This document shows positions 1 through 8,229 of a stretch of 37,272 bases of DNA, piece by piece. Position numbers and translations under genes: made by a program. The DNA lies in NCBI GenBank assembly GCA_017160915.1, contig JACAWG010000076.1, positions 1 to 37,272 on the forward strand, written 5' to 3'. The first letter of the stretch is position 1; the number at the start of each line of letters is the position of its first letter. Below the pieces are notes generated by a model. It searched no databases and was not told the origin of the DNA. It worked only from the letters and a program-made list of their open reading frames with translations. The stretch is from Aggregatibacter actinomycetemcomitans. GTDB taxonomy: Bacteria; Pseudomonadota; Gammaproteobacteria; Enterobacterales; Pasteurellaceae.

Positions 1-1184
<1,184 letters not shown>

Positions 1185-1211
1185 TTGATAAGACAAACCA
1201 AAGTAAAACTG

Positions 1212-1244
1212 AAAAGGCGTATCGAAAGATACGCCTTTTTGTTT
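1212..1244 (+). terminator. Intrinsic terminator of tuf
   Basis: A perfect 12-bp stem AAAAGGCGTATC / GATACGCCTTTT closed by a GAAA tetraloop and followed by a T-rich tract, 27 bases after the tuf stop. It is a textbook rho-independent terminator on the plus strand. Confidence 0.93.
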
Positions 1245-1290
1245 GGATGAAAATTTATGGAGCAATTCAAACAGAAAAACGCCATAAAAA

Positions 1291-1321
1291 ATGGCCGCAC
1301 TTTTGCTCCCTAAAGTGCGGT
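1291..1321 (-). terminator. Uptake-signal dyad acting as tex terminator
   Basis: Inverted repeat CCGCACTTT (1295-1303) / AAAGTGCGG (1312-1320). One arm is an exact uptake signal and the other differs at its first base. Read on the minus strand, the stem is followed by CCATTTTTTA, so it can terminate tex, whose stop lies at 1358. Confidence 0.7.
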
Positions 1322-1357
1322 CGGCATGCCAGATATTTTTAATTAGCCGAAGTTTTC

Positions 1358-3673
1358 TTACCTCTTCCAATTCTTCAACGCGTCAGCAAATGCGTTGCCC
1401 ATGGCGTTATTGGATTTTGGGTTATTACGTTCTTGGCGGGAACCGTTAGCGCGCGGTTTTGCCGATAAAGTGCGGTCAGATTTGCCGTCGTTTTTCACCG
1501 CACTTTCATCCAAGCGCATGGTCAACGCAATACGGCGACGCGCGACATCCACTTCCAGCACTTTCACTTTGACCACATCGCCGGTTTTCACCACTTGGTG
1601 CGGATCTTCCACGAATTTATCACTTAAGGAAGAAATATGCACCAAACCGTCTTGGTGAACACCGATGTCCACAAAGGCACCGAAATTGGTGACGTTAGTT
1701 ACCGTCCCTTCTAAAATCATGCCCGCTTTTAAGTCGGTAATCTCTTCCACGCCATCGGCGAAAGTCGCGGTTTTAAATTCACCGCGCGGGTCACGCCCCG
1801 GTTTTTCCAATTCTTTAAAAATGTCCTGCACCGTCGGCAACCCGAATTGTTCATCGGTAAACTGTTTCGCATCAAGCTGACGCACCAAACCAGCGTCGCC
1901 CATTAAATCCTGAATGGATTGTTCCGTCGCCTGCAAGATTTTTTCTACGACAGGATAAGTTTCCGGGTGCACGCCTGAGGCATCCAATGGATTATCGCCT
2001 GCCGCAATACGCATAAAGCCGGCGCATTGTTCAAAGGCTTTCGGCCCCAAACGCGGCACTTTTTTCAGTTGTTCACGGCTGTCGAAACGCCCGTTTTCAT
2101 CGCGATACGTCACAATATTTTGTGCAATGGTTTTGGTCATTCCCGCCACGCGTGCCAATAACGGCACGGAAGCGGTATTCAAATCCACGCCCACGGCATT
2201 CACACAATCTTCTACCACCGCGTCCAATTTGCGTGCTAATTGGCTTTGATTCACATCATGTTGATATTGTCCCACACCAATGGCTTTCGGTTCGATTTTT
2301 ACCAACTCCGCCAACGGGTCCTGCAAACGACGGGCAATGGATACCGCACCACGCAATGACACGTCCAATTCCGGGAATTCCTGCGCCGCCAGTTCGGAAG
2401 CGGAATACACGGAAGCGCCAGCTTCACTCACCACCACCGTTTGCGGTTTATGCTCTTTAATTTCTTTAATCACGTCTTTGGCAAAACGCTCCGTCTCACG
2501 GGAAGCGGTGCCGTTACCGATGGCGATTAATTCCACATTATGTTGCTTAATTAATTGGAAAATGGACAACATCGCGCGATCCATCTGCCCTGTGTGTGGA
2601 TAAATGGTGTCCGTTGCCAGTAATTTACCGGTGTTATCCACCACCGCCACTTTCACGCCGGTGCGCAAGCCCGGGTCCAGCCCCATGGTATTTTTCGCTC
2701 CTGCCGGTGCCGCCATCAAAAGTGCGGTCAGATTTCGGGCAAAAACGTCAATGGCTTCCTCTTCCGCTTTCTCACGCAAGGTTGCCATGAGCTCCGTTTC
2801 TAAATGCAATGCCACCTTGATTTTCCACGTCCAAGCGATCACCTGCTCACGCCATTTGTCTGCCGGCTGTCCGCTGAAACGCACACCGAGATAATCGCGA
2901 ATAATGTCTTCACAATAACTTTGACGGCAGCCTTCTTCCGCGTCAGGATCGGCATTTAAACTTAGCTGTAAAATCCCTTCGTTACGCCCGCGGAACATTG
3001 CCAGCGCGCGGTGTGAAGGCACATTTTTGAACAATTCCTGATGGTCGAAATAATCCTGGAATTTCGCTCCTTCCGTTTCCTTGCCTTCAAGCACTTTGGA
3101 AACCAACAGCGCATTTTTGCTTAAGTAATCACGCACTTTCGCCAGTAAGCCGGCGTCTTCGGCGAAACGTTCCATTAAAATATAACGGGCACCGTCCAGC
3201 GCCGCTTTGCTGTCGGCAACGCCTTTCTCCGCATTAATGAATTCCTTTGCCGCCGTTTCCGGATCGGTTTTCGGCTCGTTCCAAAGTAAATCCGCCAGCG
3301 GCTCAAGCCCGGCTTCAATGGCGATTTGTCCTTTGGTGCGACGTTTTGGTTTAAACGGCAAATATAAATCTTCCAACTCGGTTTTGCTTTGCGTAGCTTG
3401 GATTTTCTCGCGCAACTCGTCCGTTAACTTGCCCTGTTCCTCAATGGATTTCAAAATGGTCTGGCGGCGTTCTTCCAGTTCACGCAAATAAATTAAACGG
3501 GTTTCAAAATGACGCAATTGGGTGTCGTCCAGCCCGCCGGTGGCTTCTTTACGATAACGGGCGATAAACGGAATGGTGTTGCCATCGTCTAACAGTTGAA
3601 TGGCGGCGAGAATTTGGTTATCGCGCACATTCAATTCCTGCGCAATAAGTCGGCTGATTTGTTGGTTTAACAT
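1358..3673 (-). CDS. tex: Tex, S1-domain RNA-binding transcription accessory protein
   Basis: Cytoplasmic nucleic-acid-binding protein of the Tex/YhgF family, thought to act in transcription or RNA metabolism. The 771-residue length matches the family (about 770-780). In order: an N-terminal helical region with the conserved [16 protein letters not shown]; a YqgF/RNase H-like core starting near residue 330 ([11 protein letters not shown]); helix-hairpin-helix repeats ([14 protein letters not shown], then [17 protein letters not shown]); and one S1 domain near residues 650-720 ([18 protein letters not shown]). A basic, low-complexity tail of about 50 residues follows. It contains three exact uptake signals, two of them in the tail coding region. 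It is divergent from greB. The ATG at 3673 has only a weak ribosome site. Identification is secure; its exact cellular role is not settled for the family. Confidence 0.96.
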   Translation of the reverse strand: MLNQQISRLIAQELNVRDNQILAAIQLLDDGNTIPFIARYRKEATGGLDDTQLRHFETRLIYLRELEERRQTILKSIEEQGKLTDELREKIQATQSKTELEDLYLPFKPKRRTKGQIAIEAGLEPLADLLWNEPKTDPETAAKEFINAEKGVADSKAALDGARYILMERFAEDAGLLAKVRDYLSKNALLVSKVLEGKETEGAKFQDYFDHQELFKNVPSHRALAMFRGRNEGILQLSLNADPDAEEGCRQSYCEDIIRDYLGVRFSGQPADKWREQVIAWTWKIKVALHLETELMATLREKAEEEAIDVFARNLTALLMAAPAGAKNTMGLDPGLRTGVKVAVVDNTGKLLATDTIYPHTGQMDRAMLSIFQLIKQHNVELIAIGNGTASRETERFAKDVIKEIKEHKPQTVVVSEAGASVYSASELAAQEFPELDVSLRGAVSIARRLQDPLAELVKIEPKAIGVGQYQHDVNQSQLARKLDAVVEDCVNAVGVDLNTASVPLLARVAGMTKTIAQNIVTYRDENGRFDSREQLKKVPRLGPKAFEQCAGFMRIAAGDNPLDASGVHPETYPVVEKILQATEQSIQDLMGDAGLVRQLDAKQFTDEQFGLPTVQDIFKELEKPGRDPRGEFKTATFADGVEEITDLKAGMILEGTVTNVTNFGAFVDIGVHQDGLVHISSLSDKFVEDPHQVVKTGDVVKVKVLEVDVARRRIALTMRLDESAVKNDGKSDRTLSAKPRANGSRQERNNPKSNNAMGNAFADALKNWKR

Positions 3674-3708
3674 GATATGTACTTCTTAGTAATGAAAAAA
3701 ACGGGCAT

Positions 3709-3737
3709 AGAATACTGTTTTTGGACAAGAGGCTCAA
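3709..3737 (-). promoter_or_regulatory. Candidate sigma-70 promoter of tex
   Basis: On the minus strand TTGAGC, a 17-base spacer, then TATTCT. Each hexamer matches 4 of 6 consensus positions. It ends 36 bases upstream of the tex ATG. This is pattern matching only. Confidence 0.4.
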
Positions 3738-3756
3738 ATGTTTGTTCCTTTTTCGG

Positions 3757-3762
3757 TATAAT
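3757..3762 (+). promoter_or_regulatory. Candidate -10 box of greB
   Basis: A perfect TATAAT, preceded by GG, lies 24 bases before the greB ATG. No good -35 box is seen at normal spacing. The predicted transcript would begin just before the GAGGA ribosome site at 3775-3779. Confidence 0.5.
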
Positions 3763-3786
3763 TTTGCGGCAGTTGAGGACATTATT

Positions 3787-4269
3787 ATGGCAAAGTCAAA
3801 TTACATCACCCGACAAGGCTGGAATACGCTGGATCGGGAATTGAAATTTTTATGGAAAGAAGAACGCCCGCAGGTGACACAAGCCGTCTCTGACGCGGCG
3901 GCATTGGGCGATCGCAGCGAAAATGCGGAATATATTTACGGCAAACGGCGCTTACGGGAAATCGATCGCCGCGTGCGCTTTCTGACTAAACGGCTGGAAG
4001 TGTTGCAAATTGTGGATTATTCCCCGAAGCAGGAAGGCAAAATCTTTTTCGGGGCGTGGGTGGAACTGGAGAACGAGGACGGCGAGGTGAAACAATATCG
4101 CATCGTCGGTTGTGACGAGTTCGATCCGGCAAAAAACTGGATTTCCATTGATTCCCCGGTGGCACGCGCGTTAATCGGCAAGCAGGAAGATGATGAAATC
4201 ACGGTGGACACGCCTTCCGGTAAAATTCAGCTGTATGTGAATCGAATTTGGTATGAGAAAAGCCCATAG
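3787..4269 (+). CDS. greB: Transcription elongation factor GreB
   Basis: Binds in the secondary channel of RNA polymerase and stimulates transcript cleavage to rescue backtracked complexes. The frame is open further upstream, but the ATG at 3787 is chosen because GAGGA sits 7 bases before it, a perfect -10 box lies just upstream, and the product (160 residues) matches GreB (158 in E. coli). The N-terminal coiled coil carries the tip sequence GDRSENAEY with acidic residues D42 and E45, the positions that coordinate Mg2+ in the polymerase active site in this family. The C-terminal FKBP-like domain follows (GAWVELENEDGE, YRIVGCDEFD). GreB rather than GreA is favoured by the RRLREIDRRVRFLTKRL segment and the IWYEKSP end. 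The gene is transcribed alone and ends in a shared terminator. Confidence 0.96.
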   Translation: MAKSNYITRQGWNTLDRELKFLWKEERPQVTQAVSDAAALGDRSENAEYIYGKRRLREIDRRVRFLTKRLEVLQIVDYSPKQEGKIFFGAWVELENEDGEVKQYRIVGCDEFDPAKNWISIDSPVARALIGKQEDDEITVDTPSGKIQLYVNRIWYEKSP

Positions 4270-4294
4270 CGCGAAATATCCTTATCCAAGGGAC

Positions 4295-4340
4295 AAAAAG
4301 TGCGGTCGAAAATTTATGTGTTTTTTCGACCGCACTTTTT
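4295..4340. terminator. Bidirectional uptake-signal terminator between greB and the anti-sigma gene
   Basis: Perfect 18-bp inverted repeat (4295-4312 / 4323-4340) whose arms each contain the exact uptake signal, with A/T tracts on both outer sides. It lies between the convergent greB and anti-sigma genes and can stop transcription from both. Confidence 0.9.
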
Positions 4341-4354
4341 TTGAATACCTCATA

Positions 4355-4546
4355 TTACTGCGCTTTTTTATTATCCTGTTGTTCGGCAAATTCACGCATC
4401 ATGTCATGCATTTTGGCGCAGTTTCTGGCAAACGCGCGACAATACGGGCAAATCGCCAAATGCATATAAACCTGACTGTGTTGCAACAAGGAAAGCGGTT
4501 TTTCCTGACCATCGGAAATTAACTTGGTGACCTGTTTACACTTCAT
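4355..4546 (-). CDS. Small zinc-binding anti-sigma factor (HxxxCxxC type)
   Basis: A 63-residue soluble protein with H29, C33 and C36 in the spacing HxxxCxxC (HLAICPYC), the signature of zinc-binding anti-sigma (ZAS) factors; C3 and C43 are further cysteines. It has no membrane segment. The start at 4546 gives an 11-base overlap with the end of the ECF sigma gene, indicating translational coupling. The frame stays open upstream to 4657, but that extension would lie inside the sigma gene and has no family support. ZAS proteins of this size hold their partner sigma and release it on thiol oxidation or similar stress; in Neisseria meningitidis the comparable protein MseR controls a sigma factor that drives methionine sulfoxide reductase. 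By position and motif this is the cognate regulator of the neighbouring sigma; the inducing signal is inferred. Confidence 0.85.
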   Translation of the reverse strand: MKCKQVTKLISDGQEKPLSLLQHSQVYMHLAICPYCRAFARNCAKMHDMMREFAEQQDNKKAQ

Positions 4547-5162
4547 GCTGTTTTCCCACTTTTTTCTTTTCATCAAACCAATTATTAGACAGGCAGGCTT
4601 GCAACTGTAAGCGTGCGCGATAAAGCAAAACGTGCAGATTGGAAACGGATAAATCACATTCTTCGCAAATCTGTTCGCTTTTCATTTCAAAATACTCCCG
4701 CATCATAAATACGCGGGCTTGTTGTGCCGGCAAATGTTCCAAACAGGCTTCAAAAATAACCCAAAATTCCCGCTGATATACCTGATTATCCGGCTCCTGC
4801 CAGGTTTGCGGAGAAAAATGGCTGCGATCCCAGTGACCGCGCTGATCAAAAAAGGCATTAGGCTCATCCGCCTCCTCTTCATCATCATAAATTTCCGACA
4901 CATTCACCGTACGTTTACGGTAATTAATCAAATCAATAATTTGATTCTTCAAAATGGCAAAGAACCAGGTTTTCAGCGCGGAGGCCCCTTTAAATGAAGT
5001 GGCATGTTGATAGGCTTTCACTAAGGTTTCCTGCACCACATCTTCGGCTAAGTCTTCGTCCCTTAACTGCAAGGTGGCGAATTTCAGCATTTGCCGGCGA
5101 ATATCCTCAATTTCTTGAGACGAAATGTGTTGAAAAGAAAATTGCATTGTTGAAGACATCAT
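4536..5162 (-). CDS. ECF-type RNA polymerase sigma factor (RpoE-like)
   Basis: Alternative sigma factor of the extracytoplasmic function class, 208 residues from the chosen start. Region 2 is seen at about residues 25-85 (DEDLAEDVVQETLVKAY, ALKTWFFAILKNQIIDLI) and region 4 at about residues 135-190 (LEHLPAQQARVFMMREY, then SNLHVLLYRARLQLQACL). An acidic linker DDEEEADE joins them. C166 and C169 form a CxxC in the region 4 helix-turn-helix (ICEECD). A GTG at 5204 is an alternative start, but it lacks a ribosome site and would lie upstream of the candidate promoter's start point; the ATG at 5162 follows TGGATTTCA. The sequence resembles the Neisseria/Haemophilus sigma factors that control methionine sulfoxide reductase genes; that regulon is known from relatives and only inferred here. 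Confidence 0.92.
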   Translation of the reverse strand: MMSSTMQFSFQHISSQEIEDIRRQMLKFATLQLRDEDLAEDVVQETLVKAYQHATSFKGASALKTWFFAILKNQIIDLINYRKRTVNVSEIYDDEEEADEPNAFFDQRGHWDRSHFSPQTWQEPDNQVYQREFWVIFEACLEHLPAQQARVFMMREYFEMKSEQICEECDLSVSNLHVLLYRARLQLQACLSNNWFDEKKKVGKQHEV

Positions 5163-5187
5163 TGAAATCCATTTATGTTGATGAACC

Positions 5188-5213
5188 GACGCAGGCGCCG
5201 TCACGCATTCACA
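5188..5213 (-). promoter_or_regulatory. Candidate ECF-type promoter of the sigma / anti-sigma pair
   Basis: On the minus strand TGTGAA, a 16-base spacer, then CGTC. It resembles the element before the methionine-rich gene (TGTAAG, 17 bases, CGTC). The predicted start near 5180 leaves a short leader before the ATG at 5162. Autoregulation is usual for ECF sigma factors but is inference here. Confidence 0.3.
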
Positions 5214-5228
5214 ATAGCGCTATGATAG

Positions 5229-5256
5229 CAAAAAAGGACTTGCTCATCACAAGTCC
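5229..5256 (-). terminator. Terminator of the methionine-rich protein gene
   Basis: On the minus strand GGACTTG (5256-5250), a 7-base loop, CAAGTCC (5242-5236), then TTTTTT. It lies 41 bases after the stop of the methionine-rich gene and separates it from the sigma gene, which therefore needs its own promoter. Confidence 0.88.
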
Positions 5257-5297
5257 AATACATGATATTTATCGTTATAGTTATACTGAATGGATAA

Positions 5298-5606
5298 TCA
5301 CATTTTGTGATCTTTCATGTCCTTATCCATTTTGGATTCCATGGACTTCCCATCTTTCATCATTTTGTCTTTTTTCTGCTCCATCATTTTGCCATCTTTC
5401 ATGGTTTTATCCATTTTTTGATCCATCATGGCGTTGCCGTCTTTCATGGCATGCTCCATTTTATGCTCCATGCCTTTCGCATCTTGCATGCCCTGCTCCA
5501 TTTTTTGTTCCATCGGTTTCATGTCTTTCATGTCCGCTGAAGCTTGGGTTGCCATTGCCATGGTGAATACGCCGGCAAGTGTGGCAAATAATGCCATTTT
5601 TTTCAT
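5298..5606 (-). CDS. Secreted methionine-rich protein, pentapeptide MXKDX repeat type
   Basis: 102 residues with a typical signal peptide cleaved after ATQASA (about residue 24). The mature 78 residues contain 20 methionines, roughly one in four, and otherwise almost only K, D, E, Q, G and H; there is no Cys, Trp, Tyr or Phe. Imperfect repeats of about 14-15 residues begin MKDG (MKDGNAMMDQKMDKT, MKDGKMMEQKKDKM, MKDGKSMESKMDKD). This matches the family described as pentapeptide MXKDX repeat proteins, whose function is unknown. The ribosome site AGGAG is good. Its place just upstream of an ECF sigma / ZAS anti-sigma pair suggests a periplasmic role in oxidant defence (methionine as a sink for hypochlorite) or in binding copper or silver; both are inferences. 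No enzyme fold is expected. Confidence 0.85.
   Translation of the reverse strand: MKKMALFATLAGVFTMAMATQASADMKDMKPMEQKMEQGMQDAKGMEHKMEHAMKDGNAMMDQKMDKTMKDGKMMEQKKDKMMKDGKSMESKMDKDMKDHKM
5300..5535 (-). repeat. Imperfect tandem repeats inside the methionine-rich gene
   Basis: Recurrent CCATTTT, CATGGC and TCTTTCAT words on the plus strand reflect the MKDG-type peptide repeats at a spacing of about 42-45 bases. Such repeats can gain or lose units by slippage without shifting the frame. Confidence 0.65.
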
Positions 5607-5697
5607 AATAAACTCCTTTTAGAGATTGTAAGATTTGTTGTCATAGGAAAAGTGCTTTGCTTTGTATCGGAAAATCTGACGATTTTCGCGTATGTGC

Positions 5698-5728
5698 ATT
5701 AGACGGAGCAACCTGTGACTTTCTTACA
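5698..5728 (-). promoter_or_regulatory. Candidate ECF-type promoter of the methionine-rich gene
   Basis: On the minus strand TGTAAG (5728-5723), a 17-base spacer, then CGTCTAAT (5705-5698). CGTC-type -10 elements are common for ECF sigma factors. It implies a leader of about 85 bases. The similar element before the sigma gene supports shared control. Confidence 0.35.
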
Positions 5729-5820
5729 AAAAATTTTAAATTTTTTTTAAAGTCTTTTGGGCAAACCAAAGAAAGAGGTTTATTTGATTGGTTTATAAGG
5801 GGTTTATCGTGTTAGGGAAG

Positions 5821-5851
5821 AAAAAAGTGCGGTGAAAATTGACCGCACTTT
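5821..5851 (-). terminator. Uptake-signal dyad, terminator of the TonB-dependent receptor gene
   Basis: Inverted pair of exact uptake signals, AAAGTGCGGT (5824-5833) and ACCGCACTTT (5842-5851). On the minus strand it is followed by a run of T. It lies 35 bases after the receptor stop. Confidence 0.85.
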
Positions 5852-5885
5852 ATTGAAAAATGAAACTGATTTTATGTTAACGACA

Positions 5886-7964
5886 TTAGAAGGTAATATT
5901 CAGATTCGTCCAAAAACGACGACCGTCTTCTACCGTCCAGCTTCCGCCATTGGCATCAACGCGCTCACCGATTTCATTACCAATATTCAATACGGCGAAG
6001 TTGAGTGACACATTGGCATTAAATTTATATGTCGTTCCCAAATCCACGGTCGTATAACCGGCACGGGTGCGATAGGTATTTCTGGCGTCGCCATTACGCG
6101 GATTAGCCCAGATTTGTTTACCTTTGTAAGCCACACGCGTATAAGCGCTTAGGCTGTCATTCACAAGCCAGTTCAATTTGGCGCTGGCAAAGTGTTTCGG
6201 GGTATTATCCAACGGCAGCCCTCTTAAACTGACGCCTGACGCGGAAATATCTTCATCGGATTTACGTTTGGAATGTTGATAGGTATAAGACAAATCGACA
6301 TTCCAGTGGTCGTTAAACGGAATGTGTGAGCTTACTTCCACGCCCTTGATATTTGCCCGACCGACATTGCTGTATTCATACAGTCGCGCACCGGTAATCG
6401 GATCCGCACTGCCGGTGTAATGGCTGGTGAGTTTATTTTTAAAATCCGTATTAAATACCGTCAGCGTCGCATTTGTGCCATTCTCGTGGTTATAAACAAG
6501 GCTAAATTCTTCATTTACGCTGGTTTCCGGTTTTAAGTTCGGATTGCCGTAAATCACCCCTGCGCCCGCTTCCGTGGATGTCACATAACCTTCGCTCAAT
6601 TCACGAATGCCCGGTGCGCGGAAGGCTTTGGCAACGCCGCCTTTTACACTAAAGTTATCATTGATGTGATAAACCGCGTACGCTCGCGGGTTCCAATGCG
6701 TACCGAATTTTTGGTGATGATCTAAACGCGTTCCCAAGGTGAGCAGGAATTTGTCGGAAAAGTTAATTTCATCTTCCAGGAAGAACGCATACTGATGAAT
6801 TTTGTTTTCCGTATTTTGATAAACCGGCACCAAACGGGTTTGTGTTCTTCCGTTTACGGTTCGGGTTACTCTGTTGACTCTGGCGACAGAGTCATCTTCT
6901 AATTTGGCATTTTGGTATTGTCCGCCGAATACAAAGAAATTATTGGCGACAGGCAACATGAATTTGGCATCAAAAACGGTATTTGTGATTTTCGGAATAC
7001 GTGAATTCATGACGCCATTGGTTGTGACTTCACGTTTTGCTTTCTCTTGATACAAACTCAATTCGGAACTCATAAAATCCCAATCCGCCTGATGGGTAAA
7101 GGACCAATGATTTCTTGTCGCACGCGTTGAGCCCGGTTGATTTTGCGCGACACTCGCGCCACGGGTTGTAGTTAGCGCTAAGGATTTGCCCGGCGTTTCA
7201 TCTTTTTCCAATAAGTGACGCCCGCCTTCAAAGATAAACGTTTGTTTTTCGGTTGGCGTAAAAGAAAGTTTGGCATTAAGGTTACGGTTTTTATTTCTGT
7301 TGGAACCGCCGATAATACTGTCTTCCGGACGATAATCGGCACCACCGTAAACCTGAAGACCTAATTTATCTTGCACTAACGGGCCGGAAACAAAGAAATT
7401 ACCATGATGCCCATTGCCGAAAGTGCTTTTATCGTGCGCGGTAAACCCCACGGAGGCGGAACCTGTCCATTCTTTAGTGACATTTTTCGTAATGACATTC
7501 ACCACACCGCCCATGGCGTCAGAACCATAAAGGGAAGACATTGGTCCACGCACCACTTCAATACGCTCAATTGCATTCACCGGCGGAATAAATGCCCCTT
7601 CAAAGCCGCCATTACCATTTGGGCGGGATTCACGCGTATTTTGACGACGACCGTCAACCATAATTAATGTGTAATCCGCAGGCAAACCACGAATGGAAAT
7701 ATCCGATCTATTCACACTACTGCCACTGACATGAACGCCGGGAATATCTTGTAACGCTTCTTCCAAACGGGTCACAGGGTGTTGTTTTAGGGATTCCTGA
7801 TTGACGACGCTGATACTTGCCGGCGCGTCCTTTAAGTCCTGAGAAGTACCGGCTGCGGTAACCACAATCGGCGCGAGAGTTTCTGTTTTCTCATCGGCAT
7901 AACCGTAGCTTGAGAACAACGCCGTGCTAATCAGACTTAACACGAAAAGAGGTCGTTTTTGCAT
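5886..7964 (-). CDS. TonB-dependent outer-membrane receptor, catecholate siderophore (FepA/IrgA/CirA) type
   Basis: Outer-membrane gated channel that takes up an iron complex with energy from TonB-ExbBD. The ATG at 7964 is chosen because GGAG lies 6 bases upstream; it gives 692 residues. A signal peptide of about 23 residues ends YGYA. A possible TonB box (ETLAPIVVTA) follows, then the plug domain with PASISVV, DISIRGLPADYTLIMVDGRR, and IERIEVVRGPMSSLYGSDAM, the last very like Vibrio IrgA. The beta-barrel ends in a terminal Phe (LNITF), as needed for outer-membrane assembly. No ABC transporter or esterase gene adjoins, so it is an orphan receptor and its ligand is inferred from family resemblance only. 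No uptake signal lies inside it. A Fur-like site overlaps its candidate promoter. Confidence 0.92.
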   Translation of the reverse strand: MQKRPLFVLSLISTALFSSYGYADEKTETLAPIVVTAAGTSQDLKDAPASISVVNQESLKQHPVTRLEEALQDIPGVHVSGSSVNRSDISIRGLPADYTLIMVDGRRQNTRESRPNGNGGFEGAFIPPVNAIERIEVVRGPMSSLYGSDAMGGVVNVITKNVTKEWTGSASVGFTAHDKSTFGNGHHGNFFVSGPLVQDKLGLQVYGGADYRPEDSIIGGSNRNKNRNLNAKLSFTPTEKQTFIFEGGRHLLEKDETPGKSLALTTTRGASVAQNQPGSTRATRNHWSFTHQADWDFMSSELSLYQEKAKREVTTNGVMNSRIPKITNTVFDAKFMLPVANNFFVFGGQYQNAKLEDDSVARVNRVTRTVNGRTQTRLVPVYQNTENKIHQYAFFLEDEINFSDKFLLTLGTRLDHHQKFGTHWNPRAYAVYHINDNFSVKGGVAKAFRAPGIRELSEGYVTSTEAGAGVIYGNPNLKPETSVNEEFSLVYNHENGTNATLTVFNTDFKNKLTSHYTGSADPITGARLYEYSNVGRANIKGVEVSSHIPFNDHWNVDLSYTYQHSKRKSDEDISASGVSLRGLPLDNTPKHFASAKLNWLVNDSLSAYTRVAYKGKQIWANPRNGDARNTYRTRAGYTTVDLGTTYKFNANVSLNFAVLNIGNEIGERVDANGGSWTVEDGRRFWTNLNITF

Positions 7965-7970
7965 AAAATA

Positions 7971-7974
7971 CTCC
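7971..7974 (-). promoter_or_regulatory. Ribosome binding site fixing the receptor start
   Basis: GGAG on the minus strand, 6 bases before the ATG at 7964. It lies downstream of the in-frame TTG at 7976, which rules that codon out as the start. Confidence 0.8.
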
Positions 7975-8008
7975 AAAATGAATTAAACACATAAAATACT
8001 ACGCGATA

Positions 8009-8052
8009 ATTTTAACGAAACATTAACAAGAATTACAAATGAGAATGCTTTG
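8009..8052 (-). promoter_or_regulatory. Candidate promoter and Fur-like site of the TonB-dependent receptor
   Basis: On the minus strand TTGTAA (8038-8033), 18 bases, TAAAAT (8014-8009). A sequence with a partial Fur-box match (AATGAGAAT core, 8034-8052; about 10 of 15 positions in the best-aligned part) overlaps the -35 box, where iron-bound Fur would repress. The match is moderate. Confidence 0.4.
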
Positions 8053-8123
8053 TATTTTCTAAAAATTCAATGATTTTTTAGAACATTTTTTCATAGTACC
8101 AAGCCGATTGTTATTTAATTCGG

Positions 8124-8151
8124 TTGAATTATTTTTTTGATGCAGTATGAT
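8124..8151 (+). promoter_or_regulatory. Sigma-70 promoter of yhhQ
   Basis: TTGAAT, a 16-base spacer, TATGAT. It would start transcription near 8158, so the transcript includes the whole preQ1 riboswitch. Confidence 0.6.
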
Positions 8152-8186
8152 TTGCGCCCTGCAAATTTTTGCAAAATCACGATTTA

Positions 8187-8220
8187 CTGGGTTCCCTAAC
8201 CCCAATTTAAACTAAAAAGG
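8187..8220 (+). promoter_or_regulatory. preQ1-I riboswitch (translational)
   Basis: The stretch closely follows the Thermoanaerobacter tengcongensis preQ1-I aptamer: TGGG (8188-8191) pairs with CCCA (8201-8204), the loop contains TAAC with C8200 at the position that contacts preQ1, and an A-rich tail follows. CCT in the loop (8195-8197) can pair with AGG (8218-8220), which is also the Shine-Dalgarno, 9 bases before the yhhQ ATG. Ligand binding should hide the ribosome site. The downstream gene is a queuosine-precursor transporter, which fits. Confidence 0.88.
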
Positions 8221-8229
8221 TAATTTCAA

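Noticed and set aside
1291-1321. Repeated AAGTGCGGT words considered as CRISPR or insertion-sequence ends
   Set aside because: Spacing is irregular across the window, both orientations occur, there are no spacers or transposase genes, and the word is the known uptake signal.
5307-5540. Open frame on the plus strand encoding a Phe/His/Leu-rich peptide opposite the methionine-rich gene
   Set aside because: It is the complement of repeated Met, Lys and Asp codons. It has no ribosome site, and the minus-strand gene has a clear signal peptide, ribosome site and terminator.
4994-5566. 190-codon open frame on the plus strand across the sigma gene start and the methionine-rich gene
   Set aside because: Antisense to two supported genes, crosses a terminator and shows no protein-like composition.
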